Assembly: GCF_034424155.1 (NCBI RefSeq)
Contig: NZ_CP139992.1
Location: forward strand, 2,744,012 to 2,808,011
Reading direction: 5' to 3'
Length of the DNA stretch: 64,000 bases
Source: Hafnia alvei
GTDB lineage: Bacteria > Pseudomonadota > Gammaproteobacteria > Enterobacterales > Enterobacteriaceae
Every line of letters starts with the position of its first letter. Within the stretch, counting starts at the first letter, position 1. This document shows positions 54,946 to 64,000 of the stretch, piece after piece. A model generated the notes under the pieces. The model ran no database searches. It was not told where the DNA came from and worked only from the letters and a program-made list of their open reading frames with translations. Both the position numbers and the translations under genes were made by a program.

Positions 54946-55614
54946 ATGCAGTTTGAGTGGAGCGCCATTTGGGACGCTATTCCTATCCTGCTCGAAGGGG
55001 CCAAGCTGACGCTGTGGATTTCAGTGGTCGGTTTGCTTGGTGGCTTAGTTATCGGCCTCGTGGCAGGTTTCGCCCGTGCCTATGGCGGCTGGTTAAGCAA
55101 CCACATCGCGCTGGTTTTCATTGAGCTGATTCGCGGCACCCCTATCGTGGTGCAGGTGATGTTCATCTACTTCGCACTGCCGATGATGCTACAGGCTTTC
55201 ATGCCGGTACGTATTGATCCGCTCACCGCCGCGGTTGTCACCATCATGATCAACTCTGGCGCGTACATTGCGGAAATCACGCGCGGTGCAGTGCTCTCTA
55301 TTCACAATGGTTTTCGTGAAGCGGGTTTGGCTCTTGGCCTCTCCAAACGCGACACCCTGCGTTATGTCATCATGCCGCTGGCATTACGCCGCATGCTGCC
55401 ACCGCTGGGCAACCAATGGATCGTCAGCATCAAGGATACGTCTCTGTTTATCGTCATCGGCGTTGCCGAACTGACCCGTCAGGGACAAGAAATTATTGCC
55501 GGTAACTTCCGCGCAATGGAGATTTGGAGCGCAGTCGCGGTGATTTATCTGATCATCACATTGGCACTGAGCTATGTATTACGTCGTCTGGAAAGAAGAT
55601 TGAAAATAATATGA
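54946..55614 (+). CDS. glnP: Glutamine ABC transporter permease GlnP
   Basis: A 222-residue permease of the His/Glu/Gln/Arg group with five helices. The coupling motif is [10 protein letters not shown] near residue 126, preceded by Ile-Glu-Leu-Ile-Arg-Gly-Thr-Pro. It forms a homodimer with GlnQ. CAGGAG precedes the start. It overlaps glnQ by four bases. Confidence 0.94.
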   Translation: MQFEWSAIWDAIPILLEGAKLTLWISVVGLLGGLVIGLVAGFARAYGGWLSNHIALVFIELIRGTPIVVQVMFIYFALPMMLQAFMPVRIDPLTAAVVTIMINSGAYIAEITRGAVLSIHNGFREAGLALGLSKRDTLRYVIMPLALRRMLPPLGNQWIVSIKDTSLFIVIGVAELTRQGQEIIAGNFRAMEIWSAVAVIYLIITLALSYVLRRLERRLKII

Positions 55615-56333
55615 TTGAATTTAAACATGTTGATAAAAGCTTCGGTCAGACTGCGGTATTGCATGACATTAACCTGAATATTAATCAGGGCGAAGTGGTG
55701 GTTATCATCGGGCCGTCGGGTTCTGGAAAATCAACGTTGCTGCGCTGCATCAACAAGCTGGAAGAGATCAGCGCGGGTCAGCTGATTATCGACGGCATGG
55801 ACGTGAGCGACCCTAAAGTCGACGAGCGCTTGATTCGCCAAGAAGCTGGCATGGTTTTCCAACAGTTTTATCTGTTCCCACACCTCACCGCGCTGGAAAA
55901 CGTGATGTTTGGGCCAATCCGTGTTCGCCACATGAAGAAAGAAGATGCGGAAAAACGCGCACGTGAGCTGCTGGCGAAAGTCGGCTTGTCTGAACGTGCC
56001 GATCACTATCCGTCTGAACTTTCTGGCGGTCAGCAACAGCGTGTGGCTATTGCCCGTGCGTTGGCCGTTAAGCCGAAAATGATGCTGTTTGATGAACCCA
56101 CCTCCGCCCTCGATCCAGAACTGCGTCATGAAGTGCTGACGGTGATGAAAGATCTGGCTGAAGAAGGCATGACGATGGTTATCGTTACCCATGAAATCGG
56201 CTTTGCGCAGAAAGTAGCATCGCGTTTGATTTTCGTCGATAAGGGCCGCATCACCGAAGACGGTGAACCTGACGCGTTGATCACCAACCCGCCAAGCGAT
56301 CGCCTGCGTGAATTCCTGCAACACGTTTCCTGA
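55611..56333 (+). CDS. glnQ: Glutamine ABC transporter ATPase GlnQ
   Basis: A 240-residue ATPase starting at the ATG of the ATGA overlap with glnP. Walker A Gly-Pro-Ser-Gly-Ser-Gly-Lys-Ser-Thr is at residues 34-42, signature Leu-Ser-Gly-Gly-Gln-Gln-Gln-Arg near residue 135, Walker B Met-Leu-Phe-Asp-Glu-Pro near residue 157, and Thr-His-Glu near 192. It powers glutamine uptake with GlnH and GlnP. Confidence 0.95.
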   Translation: MIEFKHVDKSFGQTAVLHDINLNINQGEVVVIIGPSGSGKSTLLRCINKLEEISAGQLIIDGMDVSDPKVDERLIRQEAGMVFQQFYLFPHLTALENVMFGPIRVRHMKKEDAEKRARELLAKVGLSERADHYPSELSGGQQQRVAIARALAVKPKMMLFDEPTSALDPELRHEVLTVMKDLAEEGMTMVIVTHEIGFAQKVASRLIFVDKGRITEDGEPDALITNPPSDRLREFLQHVS

Positions 56334-56351
56334 TATTTCCTCTAAAATAAA

Positions 56352-56375
56352 AGGGCTCGGTATAGACTGAGCCCT
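56352..56375 (+). terminator. Terminator after glnQ
   Basis: AGGGCTC pairs with GAGCCCT around ten bases; the tail is only moderately T-rich. Confidence 0.55.
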
Positions 56376-56433
56376 CGCTTCCCTGATTTGACGTAAGCAA
56401 TAAATCAGCTATCTGTGAACGGCCGTCATTACC

Positions 56434-57840
56434 TTAACCATGCTTTCCCGCATTTTCTGGCACCATTAACATAATTGAAAGAATTGCCAATACACAAAAT
56501 GCCACGTTAACCAGCAGCCCCGCAGACGCCGCCACAGCGCCTCCCAATGGCAATAGGGCCGTATAGACTGAAGCAGAGATCGCCATCCCAAAGGCACCAC
56601 CTAGTGAACTCGCCATTTTATAAATACCTGACGCAACGCCAATTTTGTCGGCTGAAGCGCTGGATATTGCCGTATCGGTTGACGGAGTTGCATAAAATCC
56701 CAACCCTAAGCCAAATAGGATATAGCCGACAAAAACAACCACGACATAAGTTGTGTTGGGTAAAAACGTCAATGCCATAATCGCGACCCCAATACCAGTC
56801 GTCAGCGTTCCCCACACCATCGGTTTTTTAGCGCCAACCTTTTGTAGGATCTTCTCACCAACCCTAATCATTCCCAGTACGGCAATCAGGTAACCAATTG
56901 TCAATGCGCCAGATTGAAAAGCCGTGAAACCACGCTCTTGCTGTACATAGATACTAGCTACCAGCAACGTTCCAGCCACTGCATTAAGCATAAAATTAGA
57001 AAAACTCGCACCAGTGTAAGGACGGTTATCAAACAGAGCAAAGTCAATGAAACTACGCTCTTTCTTTAACTGCTCCACACGAAAGAAAATAAACAGCGAT
57101 ACCACGAAGATCACCAACAAACAGCCAACCTCAGCGCTGGTCCAACCAAATTTAGCACCTTTGGTAATAACCAGATTCAATGATATCAACGCTATCACAA
57201 AGCTTATCAAGCCCGAGTAATCAAATGGCTGTTTTTGCGACTCTTCAATTTTACTCTCCGGCGTTCCTCGGATCAGTAACATCCCTACAACAGAGAAGAT
57301 GATTGAAAAAATAAAGATCCATTTCCAACCAAGGTAGGTTGCAATAGCGCCGCCCGCTAAGGAGCAAAGGCCAGATCCGCCCCACGAACCTATTGACCAA
57401 AAACTCAATGCCCGTTGCCGCTCACTGCCAGCATAGTAAGTTTTAATCAGCGCCAGAGTGGCTGGCATAATACAGGCGGCTGAGAGTCCTTGAATAATAC
57501 GGCCAAAGGTAAACAACAGCGTTCCTTGCGCCAGAATCAAGCATAAACAGCCAAGGATACTGAGTATAAAACCGATATAAGTCATTTTTACTCGACCAAA
57601 AGTATCCGCTAGCCCACCAATTACGACAATAAAACAACCTGAAAATAAAGCAGATAAACTCACTGCTAAATTTAGAGACTCAAGAGGAATATCAATATCT
57701 GCCCGAACTGCGGGGATGATATTGACCATAGACTGTGCAAATAACCAAAAGGTCAGAACGCCAAAAACCATACCCAACGTTAGGCGATCGTTGCCTTTAA
57801 AAGAACTCTGTCCGACGTCTACATCGCTGACCAGTGACAT
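56434..57840 (-). CDS. MFS efflux transporter, DHA2 (14-helix) type
   Basis: A 468-residue carrier with about 14 helices. Motif A is seen as Gly-Gly-Leu-Ala-Asp-Thr-Phe-Gly-Arg-Val-Lys (about residues 75-85) and Arg-Ile-Ile-Gln-Gly follows near residue 114. It resembles QacA/SmvA-like drug exporters, but the substrate cannot be told. GGAGGT precedes the start. It follows the amidohydrolase gene by 117 bases on the same strand, so the two may be co-transcribed and the exporter could carry its product or substrate. Confidence 0.78.
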   Translation of the reverse strand: MSLVSDVDVGQSSFKGNDRLTLGMVFGVLTFWLFAQSMVNIIPAVRADIDIPLESLNLAVSLSALFSGCFIVVIGGLADTFGRVKMTYIGFILSILGCLCLILAQGTLLFTFGRIIQGLSAACIMPATLALIKTYYAGSERQRALSFWSIGSWGGSGLCSLAGGAIATYLGWKWIFIFSIIFSVVGMLLIRGTPESKIEESQKQPFDYSGLISFVIALISLNLVITKGAKFGWTSAEVGCLLVIFVVSLFIFFRVEQLKKERSFIDFALFDNRPYTGASFSNFMLNAVAGTLLVASIYVQQERGFTAFQSGALTIGYLIAVLGMIRVGEKILQKVGAKKPMVWGTLTTGIGVAIMALTFLPNTTYVVVVFVGYILFGLGLGFYATPSTDTAISSASADKIGVASGIYKMASSLGGAFGMAISASVYTALLPLGGAVAASAGLLVNVAFCVLAILSIMLMVPENAGKHG

Positions 57841-57957
57841 AATGAACCTCCTCTGTTTATTACCTCCATGCGAGGTACAGCATGCATATTTCTGCGCCCC
57901 ACACGTTGGATTTATAGGGTCATTTCCATATATGGAACTGAGCGGTACCTAGTTAAA

Positions 57958-59127
57958 TCATTGCAAATAGGCCTGTGCTAACTCACACCAATATGCCGCA
58001 CCGGGAAGTAATAACTCATCGTCAAAATCATAGGCGGGGCTATGCACTCGCGGAACATCAGCCCCCTCTCCTGCGCCAATCATTAAGTAGGAGCCATTAG
58101 GGTTTGCCTCCAACATAAAAGCAAAGTCTTCACTACCGGTCAGCGCTTTAGCATCGGTGCATACCCGAGCCTCGCCAAACAGATTCTGCGCAACTGAAAT
58201 AGCAAACTGTGTGGCCTCAGCGCCATTAACCAATACGGGGCTACCATTGATATGCTCCAGCGTGGCTGTGGCTCCGAAACTTACAGCCTGCGCCGTTGCA
58301 ATTTCTTGAATACGCTTTAGCACGAGTTGGCGCACGTCAGCATTTAGCGTGCGAATAGTTAATTTAAGCAGTGCATTGGCATTGATGATATTGGGAGCTT
58401 CCCCCGACTGTATGCTGCCGACGGTTACTACTGCTGGCTCAAAAGGCGTTACGTTACGAGAAACAATCGTTTGCAGCGCTACCGCAATTTGACAGGCAAC
58501 AAGCCCCGCATCAACGGTCAATTCGGGAATACCGCCGTGCCCACCCACACCTTTCACATGGATATGCACCGTATCTGAAGAGGCCATCATCGCGCCGGTT
58601 TTGAAGTAAAAATGACCTTTTCTCAAACCAGGCATATTGTGCAAGGCAAAAATAGCGTCGCAGGGATAGCGCTTGAATAGGCCGTCCTCTAACATTAAGC
58701 GGCCGCCATACAGCAACTCTTCACCTGGCTGAAAAATCAGATGTAACGTCCCGTCAAAATTGCGGGTTTGGGCAAGATATTCAGCTGCATAGAGCAACGT
58801 TGTGGTATGTCCATCATGCCCGCAACCATGAAATTTACCGGTAAGCACGCTGCACCACGGTTTTCCACTATTCTCCTGCATTGGAAGTGCATCCATATCC
58901 GCTCGTAAACCTAACCTTTTACTTCCTCCTCCAACTTTTAGTGTCCCTACAACGCCAGTTTTACCCATGCCACGATCTACGTCATAACCCCATGCCTGCA
59001 GTTTGGCTGCTACGATATCACTGGTATTATGCTCTTCTAGGCCGATTTCCGGGTGACGGTGCAAGCTGCGCCGCAGCTCAATGTAGCGATCCTGATAACG
59101 TTCTAACACATCAATTATTTTTTTCAT
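57958..59127 (-). CDS. M20 amidohydrolase (hippurate hydrolase/N-acyl amino acid hydrolase-like)
   Basis: A 389-residue metalloenzyme. Leu-Arg-Arg-Ser-Leu-His-Arg-His-Pro-Glu-Ile-Gly begins the fold (about residues 17-28), with Leu-Arg-Ala-Asp-Met-Asp-Ala-Leu-Pro-Met, Gly-Cys-Gly-His-Asp-Gly-His-Thr (the metal Cys and His, about 98-105), Phe-Gln-Pro-Gly-Glu-Glu and a late Gly-Ser-Glu-Asp-Phe. No signal peptide, so it is cytoplasmic. The ATG at 59127 has AAGGG at a good distance; one two codons earlier is too close. It cleaves an amide of an acylated amino acid; the exact substrate is unknown. Confidence 0.83.
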   Translation of the reverse strand: MKKIIDVLERYQDRYIELRRSLHRHPEIGLEEHNTSDIVAAKLQAWGYDVDRGMGKTGVVGTLKVGGGSKRLGLRADMDALPMQENSGKPWCSVLTGKFHGCGHDGHTTTLLYAAEYLAQTRNFDGTLHLIFQPGEELLYGGRLMLEDGLFKRYPCDAIFALHNMPGLRKGHFYFKTGAMMASSDTVHIHVKGVGGHGGIPELTVDAGLVACQIAVALQTIVSRNVTPFEPAVVTVGSIQSGEAPNIINANALLKLTIRTLNADVRQLVLKRIQEIATAQAVSFGATATLEHINGSPVLVNGAEATQFAISVAQNLFGEARVCTDAKALTGSEDFAFMLEANPNGSYLMIGAGEGADVPRVHSPAYDFDDELLLPGAAYWCELAQAYLQ

Positions 59128-59305
59128 TGCCATTCCCTTTCTATCCGATATTGCTGTTTATTATTCGAGCATCAGCGTCTACATCCAAGGTCGGCGCTTG
59201 GGCAGAACATCCGTTTTTTTGCTCATTTATGTGAAGCTAAAAATAAAAACGCAAAAAAAAGCATGACAATATATGACCAACGTAGGGAACGCCGAGAGAA
59301 TCAAC

Positions 59306-61687
59306 ATGGATGGAAAAATCAAGTCACTGTTAGATGACTATTTATTAGAGATCGGAAATGTTATTTATCACCCCACCGCAGCAATTAGCGGTATTAGCCT
59401 ACTTTTCGTATTACAGGGAGAGATTGATATCGTTATTGATGAAAAACTTCAGCGGCTAGGTGCTAATCAAATTGCAATCGTTAACCATAATAGTCATTTC
59501 AGTATTAGCGGGGAAAGCGATAACATTTTGATCAAATTAGTCATCAATAGCCGATATTTTTTGCGTTACTTTCCAAACTATTATCAGTTTCGCTACCTCA
59601 TACCTTTTCAATCACCAGATTATTATTATAAATACTTATGCAGTCTGCGAGCTCTGATTGCCAAACTCACTATAACACAGTTGCGAGGCAGCCAAGAAAG
59701 TTCCCAACTAGAAGCTAATAGCTACTTATCAGAAATACTATTATTACTGGTGGTTTATTTTAAAGAGAAAGAGAAAAAAAATACCGATAGTCTCAATCAC
59801 TCCCCTTATAGCAGAAGAATAGATAATATTATTGAGTTTATTAGCAAAAATAGCCACCGGCCTCTTTCTCTGCGCCAAATCGCCGAGCAAGAACATGTCT
59901 CTTTTGCTTATTTATCGCGCTTATTTAAAAAAGAGGTCAGTATTAATTTCACTGAATACCTTAGCCAATTACGTCTTAAAAATGCAATGCATACATTATC
60001 AACGACGTCTAAACCTATCTACCAAATCGCCGAAGAATGTGGTTTTACTCGCACACGCCACCTCAGCGATCTCTTTCATCGCCGATACGGAAAATCAGCA
60101 CTTCAGCTTCGGCAAGAAAATCGTAGCTCAACGTACTTAGATTCTCAACACACTGCAGTCTCTGCCTGTGTAGCTGGAAGCCAATACCTAGAGCGACCAT
60201 TGAAACATCACCAATTACTACAGTTGCTCACTCAGACGGTCAATGAAAACAGCGATCGGCGCCTATATCATCGGATACCGATTAGAGAACAAAAACTGCA
60301 TTTATCTGGAACAAAGAAAACAATAAAAGAGCCCCCAAACATTACTTTAATGGTTGGTGAAATATCCCAGATACTTAAATATTCTATTCAGCAACAAATC
60401 AGTCTGACTCACAAAGAAATTGGCGTTGCATACGTTGAGGTTTACCACCTCATATCCGATGATAGTATTCTTCCTGAGTTTATTTCAGATGAATACAAGC
60501 CTTCATTTTCACCCTATGATAATACCGATGAAGCCATAGCTTTTCTGCACCGCCATAAAATTGGTCTCATACTCAGACTCTACATGCATAAAATATCCTG
60601 TGAGCCCGAGCAATATCTCACTAAGCTAAGCCGATTTATTCAGCACAACATTAATATGTTTGGCATGCGTTATCTTCAATCATGGCGTTTTATCTGTTAT
60701 CCCACTGACGAAAAACAGAGGCAGAATGCCAATATTTCGCTAATTTTTCAATCGGTTTATGAGGTCATCAAAAAATGGTTACCCAAGGCGGAAATTGGTA
60801 TTTTCCATTCATTTCATGCCGATAAAAATGAGCTTAGCAATGACCCATTTTTCCATAGCCGCATGGCAAAATTAGTCGATTTTATTGGCTATGCGGCTAA
60901 TCCAAATGAGCAAATTAATTTAGCTAAATTACAAGAAGAGATAAAGCATAATCACGATGAATTCATTCAGCGACGCACCCTACTTATTTTAGCTCAGCTC
61001 CATCGACATAATATTGACGCATCGCTTTATCTCGCCTCGTGGAATACCCTAACTGGCGATACGCGTCATACAAATGGCCGCTTCTTTCGTGGTGCATTGC
61101 TCATCCGTGCTCTGCTAAAGCTGCCACCGCAGGTTAGTACGGTTGGATTTTGGATTAATTCTGAAATTCAGCATGAAGCGCTGAGCGCAACCTACATAGA
61201 TATTCGCAGTTTGGCACTGTTTTACATCAGCAATACTCGCAGGCCTATTTATCATGTGCTGCGCTTAAATACGCGTCTACGTGGAAACATCATGTCTCAG
61301 AGCGAACACTACTTGTTAACCCAGATTGAAAACGGGTATCAACTCCTGCTTACCAACCCAGTCATTTTTCACCCCTATCTATCGATGCAAGAACAAATCA
61401 TTCAAGATTTAAAAATACGCCTAACCTTTGATTTTTCAGGCCTTAAAAATGGAAGCTACCAAGTCAAAAAGTGGATATTTGATCAGCAACACGGCGCGCT
61501 ATACCGCGAATTTGAACGCCAACAAACCAGTTATGGCCGAGATGATGAAATCATGCAGGCCATTGAACGTCAGGCAATGCCTTATCTTTGCGTTAACGAT
61601 ATTGATATTATCAATTCATGGAGTATTTCCGATGAATTAGACATTAACGCTATCCACTTTTACGAGCTAAAAGAAATACTGCAATAG
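59306..61687 (+). CDS. Large AraC-family regulator with C-terminal GH39-like domain
   Basis: A 793-residue protein in three parts: a cupin-like N-terminal domain (about 1-150), an AraC DNA-binding domain in the middle (about 165-275; Ser-Leu-Arg-Gln-Ile-Ala-Glu, Phe-Lys-Lys-Glu-Val, Ile-Ala-Glu-Glu-Cys-Gly-Phe), and about 500 further residues resembling the xylosidase/GH39-type barrel fused to some AraC regulators. Catalytic Glu residues could not be placed with certainty, so this part may be a ligand sensor. ATG at 59306 has GAGAG upstream; an ATG 11 codons earlier lacks a site. Divergent from the M20-MFS genes, which it probably controls. Confidence 0.72.
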   Translation: MDGKIKSLLDDYLLEIGNVIYHPTAAISGISLLFVLQGEIDIVIDEKLQRLGANQIAIVNHNSHFSISGESDNILIKLVINSRYFLRYFPNYYQFRYLIPFQSPDYYYKYLCSLRALIAKLTITQLRGSQESSQLEANSYLSEILLLLVVYFKEKEKKNTDSLNHSPYSRRIDNIIEFISKNSHRPLSLRQIAEQEHVSFAYLSRLFKKEVSINFTEYLSQLRLKNAMHTLSTTSKPIYQIAEECGFTRTRHLSDLFHRRYGKSALQLRQENRSSTYLDSQHTAVSACVAGSQYLERPLKHHQLLQLLTQTVNENSDRRLYHRIPIREQKLHLSGTKKTIKEPPNITLMVGEISQILKYSIQQQISLTHKEIGVAYVEVYHLISDDSILPEFISDEYKPSFSPYDNTDEAIAFLHRHKIGLILRLYMHKISCEPEQYLTKLSRFIQHNINMFGMRYLQSWRFICYPTDEKQRQNANISLIFQSVYEVIKKWLPKAEIGIFHSFHADKNELSNDPFFHSRMAKLVDFIGYAANPNEQINLAKLQEEIKHNHDEFIQRRTLLILAQLHRHNIDASLYLASWNTLTGDTRHTNGRFFRGALLIRALLKLPPQVSTVGFWINSEIQHEALSATYIDIRSLALFYISNTRRPIYHVLRLNTRLRGNIMSQSEHYLLTQIENGYQLLLTNPVIFHPYLSMQEQIIQDLKIRLTFDFSGLKNGSYQVKKWIFDQQHGALYREFERQQTSYGRDDEIMQAIERQAMPYLCVNDIDIINSWSISDELDINAIHFYELKEILQ

Positions 61688-61695
61688 GCCACAAT

Positions 61696-61721
61696 GGGCG
61701 CATATCCAGCGCCCTTTTTTT
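61696..61721 (+). terminator. Rho-independent terminator after the AraC-type regulator
   Basis: GGGCGC pairs with GCGCCC around seven bases, then a run of T. Confidence 0.88.
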
Positions 61722-61923
61722 ACTCAGATCTGATTACCACCTCAATTACGCACGAATCGCTCACGAATACTCAGCAAAATCTGCTCGTTATTCCTATACT
61801 TAAACGCATATCGCTCAATCATCCCCGCTATCGGCAACGGTAAACGAGGGTTTGATGCCTATATCGTTCACTCAAAACCCCATCGCCAAGTCCTGTTTTC
61901 CGCTTGTTTAATGGAGCTTTTTT

Positions 61924-64000
61924 ATGCCACAGGGAGCCCGCCTTATCCCCTTTTTTACTCGGTACCTCGTTTTACTCGCCGTTCTCTTTTTTTCATGCTC
62001 AGCCAGCGTGAATGCCGTTGAACCCCAAAAGGAAACGGATTCTAAAGCAGCCTATTCCGCATTAGCTGACATTCTGTCTGACACCAACAGCCGCGATGCG
62101 CTGATTGCTGAACTGCGTGACAGCGCCAAAACCGGTAAACCACTGGCAGAAAAAAGCGCCAGTACTGTCCCTGCTGAAACCCGCGATGAAACCTTTGCTG
62201 ACCAGCTTGATTCCAATATTCAAGGCTACCTCACCGTCGCGCAGAGCAAATTGGACAGGTTAATTACGGCGCTGAAATCGCCGCCGCATAAAGCGTTTAA
62301 CCCCCAAACGTTTTGGCCTGCCCTCACTCATTTCCTGTTCACCGTTGCCGTGACCTTTGCGCTATTTTTAGCGATTCGTTTTTTTGCTACGCCGTTTTAT
62401 AAGCGAATTGGCAGTTGGGGGCACAAAGCACGTGAGAAACGAGCAGACTGGGCGCGACGCCCAACCGCCATTATCAGCGCATTCGTCATTGATTTACTGA
62501 TCCTGCTGTTTTGCGTCACCGCCGGAAACATTATCGCGACCACCTTCGGCACTAACAGTCCGGTTACGATGCGCCAGCAAGCCCTTTTCCTGAACGCTTT
62601 TGCCCTGATTGAGTTTTTCAAAGCCATATTGCGCCTGATATTCGCGCCTAAATTTGACTATCTACGCCCGTTCCCTTTTAGCGACGCAACCGCAAAATAT
62701 TGGAATACACGCCTCGCATGGCTAAGCGGCCTTATTGGCTATGGGTTGATGGTGGTGGTGCCTATTATTCAGGTGCAGCTCGGGGCTTCATCTGCCGTGC
62801 TGGTGAACTTCTGCATTATGTTGGCTCTGACCGTTTATGCTATTGGCTTGATACTGGTCAACCGCCTGCGAATACAAAAAGAAATCACCGCGCTTGGCAA
62901 CCGCTCGCTGGCCTTTTTCGGCGTATTTTTACATGCGCTTTCACACATTTGGCATATTCTGGCCATCGTTTATTTTCTGGTTCTGTTTTTACTGTCGCAG
63001 TTCGACCCCGGCAGCAGCCTCGCTTTCATGATGAGTGCCACGATTAAAAGCCTGATCGTCGTTGGCTCCGGTGCGCTTATTTCAGGCCTGCTCACCCGCT
63101 GGATCTCACGCCGCATCACGCTGCCTGCCGACATCAAGCTCAAATACCCGATGCTGGAACGGCGCGTAAACTCCTATATTCCTAGCGCGCTGCAAATCAT
63201 GCGGTTTATCGTTGTGGTGGCGATCCTGCTGTTCCTGCTCGATGCATGGCACATATTCGGCCTTCGGGCATGGCTAGACTCGGCCACCGGTGAAAAAATT
63301 ATCGGCGGATTGGTTCATATTCTGCTGATCATGTTTATTGCGGTTCTGGGATGGACACTGCTCGCCAGCGTGATTGAGCATCGGCTCAGCCTTGAAATGG
63401 ACAATCCCAAGCATCCCGGCGCACGCGAGCGCACGTTGCTGACGCTATTCCGCAATGTGTTATCCATCGTGATTACCACGATCACCGTGATGATCATCCT
63501 GTCACAGATCGGCATCAACATTGCACCACTGCTGGCGGGCGCTGGAGCATTAACGCTCGCCGTCAGTTTTGGTGCTCAAACGTTGGTTAAAGACGTCATT
63601 AACGGCATATTCATCCAGTTTGAAAATGGCATGAATACCGGTGAATACGTCACCGTATTTGGCATTACCGGCACCGTCGAGCGCATGACTATTCGTTCTA
63701 TCGGCCTGCGGGACGATTATGGCGTTTATCATCTGGTGCCCTACTCGTCGATCACCACCGTGGCTAACTATGCACGTGAATTCGGTGTATATCGCGCCAA
63801 CTACGTGATTAGTCGGGATGAAGATATCGAGAAAGCCAACGAAGTCTTGAAACAGGCGGTCGCTGAATTACGCGATAATCCGCGCTTAAAAAGCTTACTT
63901 ATTGGTGAACCCGCGTTTAACGGCGTGGTGAAATTGGATGATGTGTCATTTACGCTGCGCACGACAATTCGCACCGTTGCACTGCAACAGTGGACGATTC
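61924..64000 (+). CDS. ybiO: YbiO, MscS-family mechanosensitive channel (partial, 3' end outside window)
   Basis: 692 codons from ATG at 61924 (GGAG upstream) run off the window; E. coli YbiO has 741. A signal-like N-terminal helix is followed by a periplasmic segment and a series of membrane helices. The MscS core then shows the pore helix Gly-Ala-Gly-Ala-Leu-Thr-Leu-Ala-Val-Ser-Phe-Gly-Ala-Gln-Thr-Leu-Val-Lys-Asp (about residues 539-557) and the beta domain Gly-Glu-Tyr-Val-Thr-Val-Phe-Gly-Ile-Thr-Gly-Thr-Val-Glu. It opens under membrane tension to release solutes. In E. coli it also lies near glnHPQ. Confidence 0.92.
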   Translation, partial: MPQGARLIPFFTRYLVLLAVLFFSCSASVNAVEPQKETDSKAAYSALADILSDTNSRDALIAELRDSAKTGKPLAEKSASTVPAETRDETFADQLDSNIQGYLTVAQSKLDRLITALKSPPHKAFNPQTFWPALTHFLFTVAVTFALFLAIRFFATPFYKRIGSWGHKAREKRADWARRPTAIISAFVIDLLILLFCVTAGNIIATTFGTNSPVTMRQQALFLNAFALIEFFKAILRLIFAPKFDYLRPFPFSDATAKYWNTRLAWLSGLIGYGLMVVVPIIQVQLGASSAVLVNFCIMLALTVYAIGLILVNRLRIQKEITALGNRSLAFFGVFLHALSHIWHILAIVYFLVLFLLSQFDPGSSLAFMMSATIKSLIVVGSGALISGLLTRWISRRITLPADIKLKYPMLERRVNSYIPSALQIMRFIVVVAILLFLLDAWHIFGLRAWLDSATGEKIIGGLVHILLIMFIAVLGWTLLASVIEHRLSLEMDNPKHPGARERTLLTLFRNVLSIVITTITVMIILSQIGINIAPLLAGAGALTLAVSFGAQTLVKDVINGIFIQFENGMNTGEYVTVFGITGTVERMTIRSIGLRDDYGVYHLVPYSSITTVANYAREFGVYRANYVISRDEDIEKANEVLKQAVAELRDNPRLKSLLIGEPAFNGVVKLDDVSFTLRTTIRTVALQQWTI

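Overview
The window is enterobacterial chromosome, most likely Hafnia or a close relative (Hafniaceae). Many blocks match the Escherichia/Salmonella gene order: metG next to mrp, udk-dcd-asmA, yegH, cirA-(ABC)-lysP-yeiE, yeiH-nfo, fruBKA, and glnHPQ followed by ybiO. The blocks are joined differently and interrupted by accessory genes. ERIC repeats, Fur, Cra, PmrA and NtrC/sigma-54 type sites and a JUMPstart element support the assignment. The genus is an inference; no rRNA is present to test it.

Layout. 1-1.6 kb: start of an efeUO ferrous-iron operon (efeO cut by the window edge) under a Fur box. 1.9-7.6 kb: yodC-like gene, eptA behind a perfect PmrA box, a YfgF-type c-di-GMP phosphodiesterase and mtfA. 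7.6-10.7 kb: a five-gene operon for an ECF vitamin-type transporter plus a DUF296 protein. 10.9-11.3 kb: two identical tRNA-Asn genes. 11.5-25.8 kb: yeeX, then an O-antigen-type locus read leftwards from a JUMPstart/ops element at 25.8 kb: acyltransferase-like, beta-propeller protein, wzx, CDP-glycerol glycerophosphotransferase-like, wzy, two glycosyltransferases, gnu, galF, galE and ugd, with gnd beyond a terminator. The middle of this locus is clearly more AT-rich than its flanks.

26-36.6 kb is mostly housekeeping: yegH, dcuC, asmA, dcd, udk, mrp, metG. 36.7-42 kb is a siderophore-type iron module, a CirA-like TonB receptor plus a three-gene ABC importer, with Fur boxes in front of both units. 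42-49 kb holds lysP, yeiE, a universal stress protein, a His-rich lipoprotein, yeiH and nfo; yeiH and nfo are separated by 0.83 kb of repeat-rich DNA with no convincing gene. 49-53.5 kb: fruBKA under two Cra operators, and a Nudix hydrolase. 53.9-56.3 kb: glnHPQ with a sigma-54-like promoter and an ERIC element between glnH and glnP. 56.4-61.7 kb: an MFS exporter and an M20 amidohydrolase divergent from an unusual AraC-type regulator with a long C-terminal domain. 61.9 kb to the end: ybiO, cut by the window edge.

The stretches most worth following up are the repeat-rich yeiH-nfo gap, the asymmetric ECF ATPase pair with its DUF296 partner, the teichoic-acid-like enzyme in the O-antigen locus, and the AraC/MFS/M20 module.
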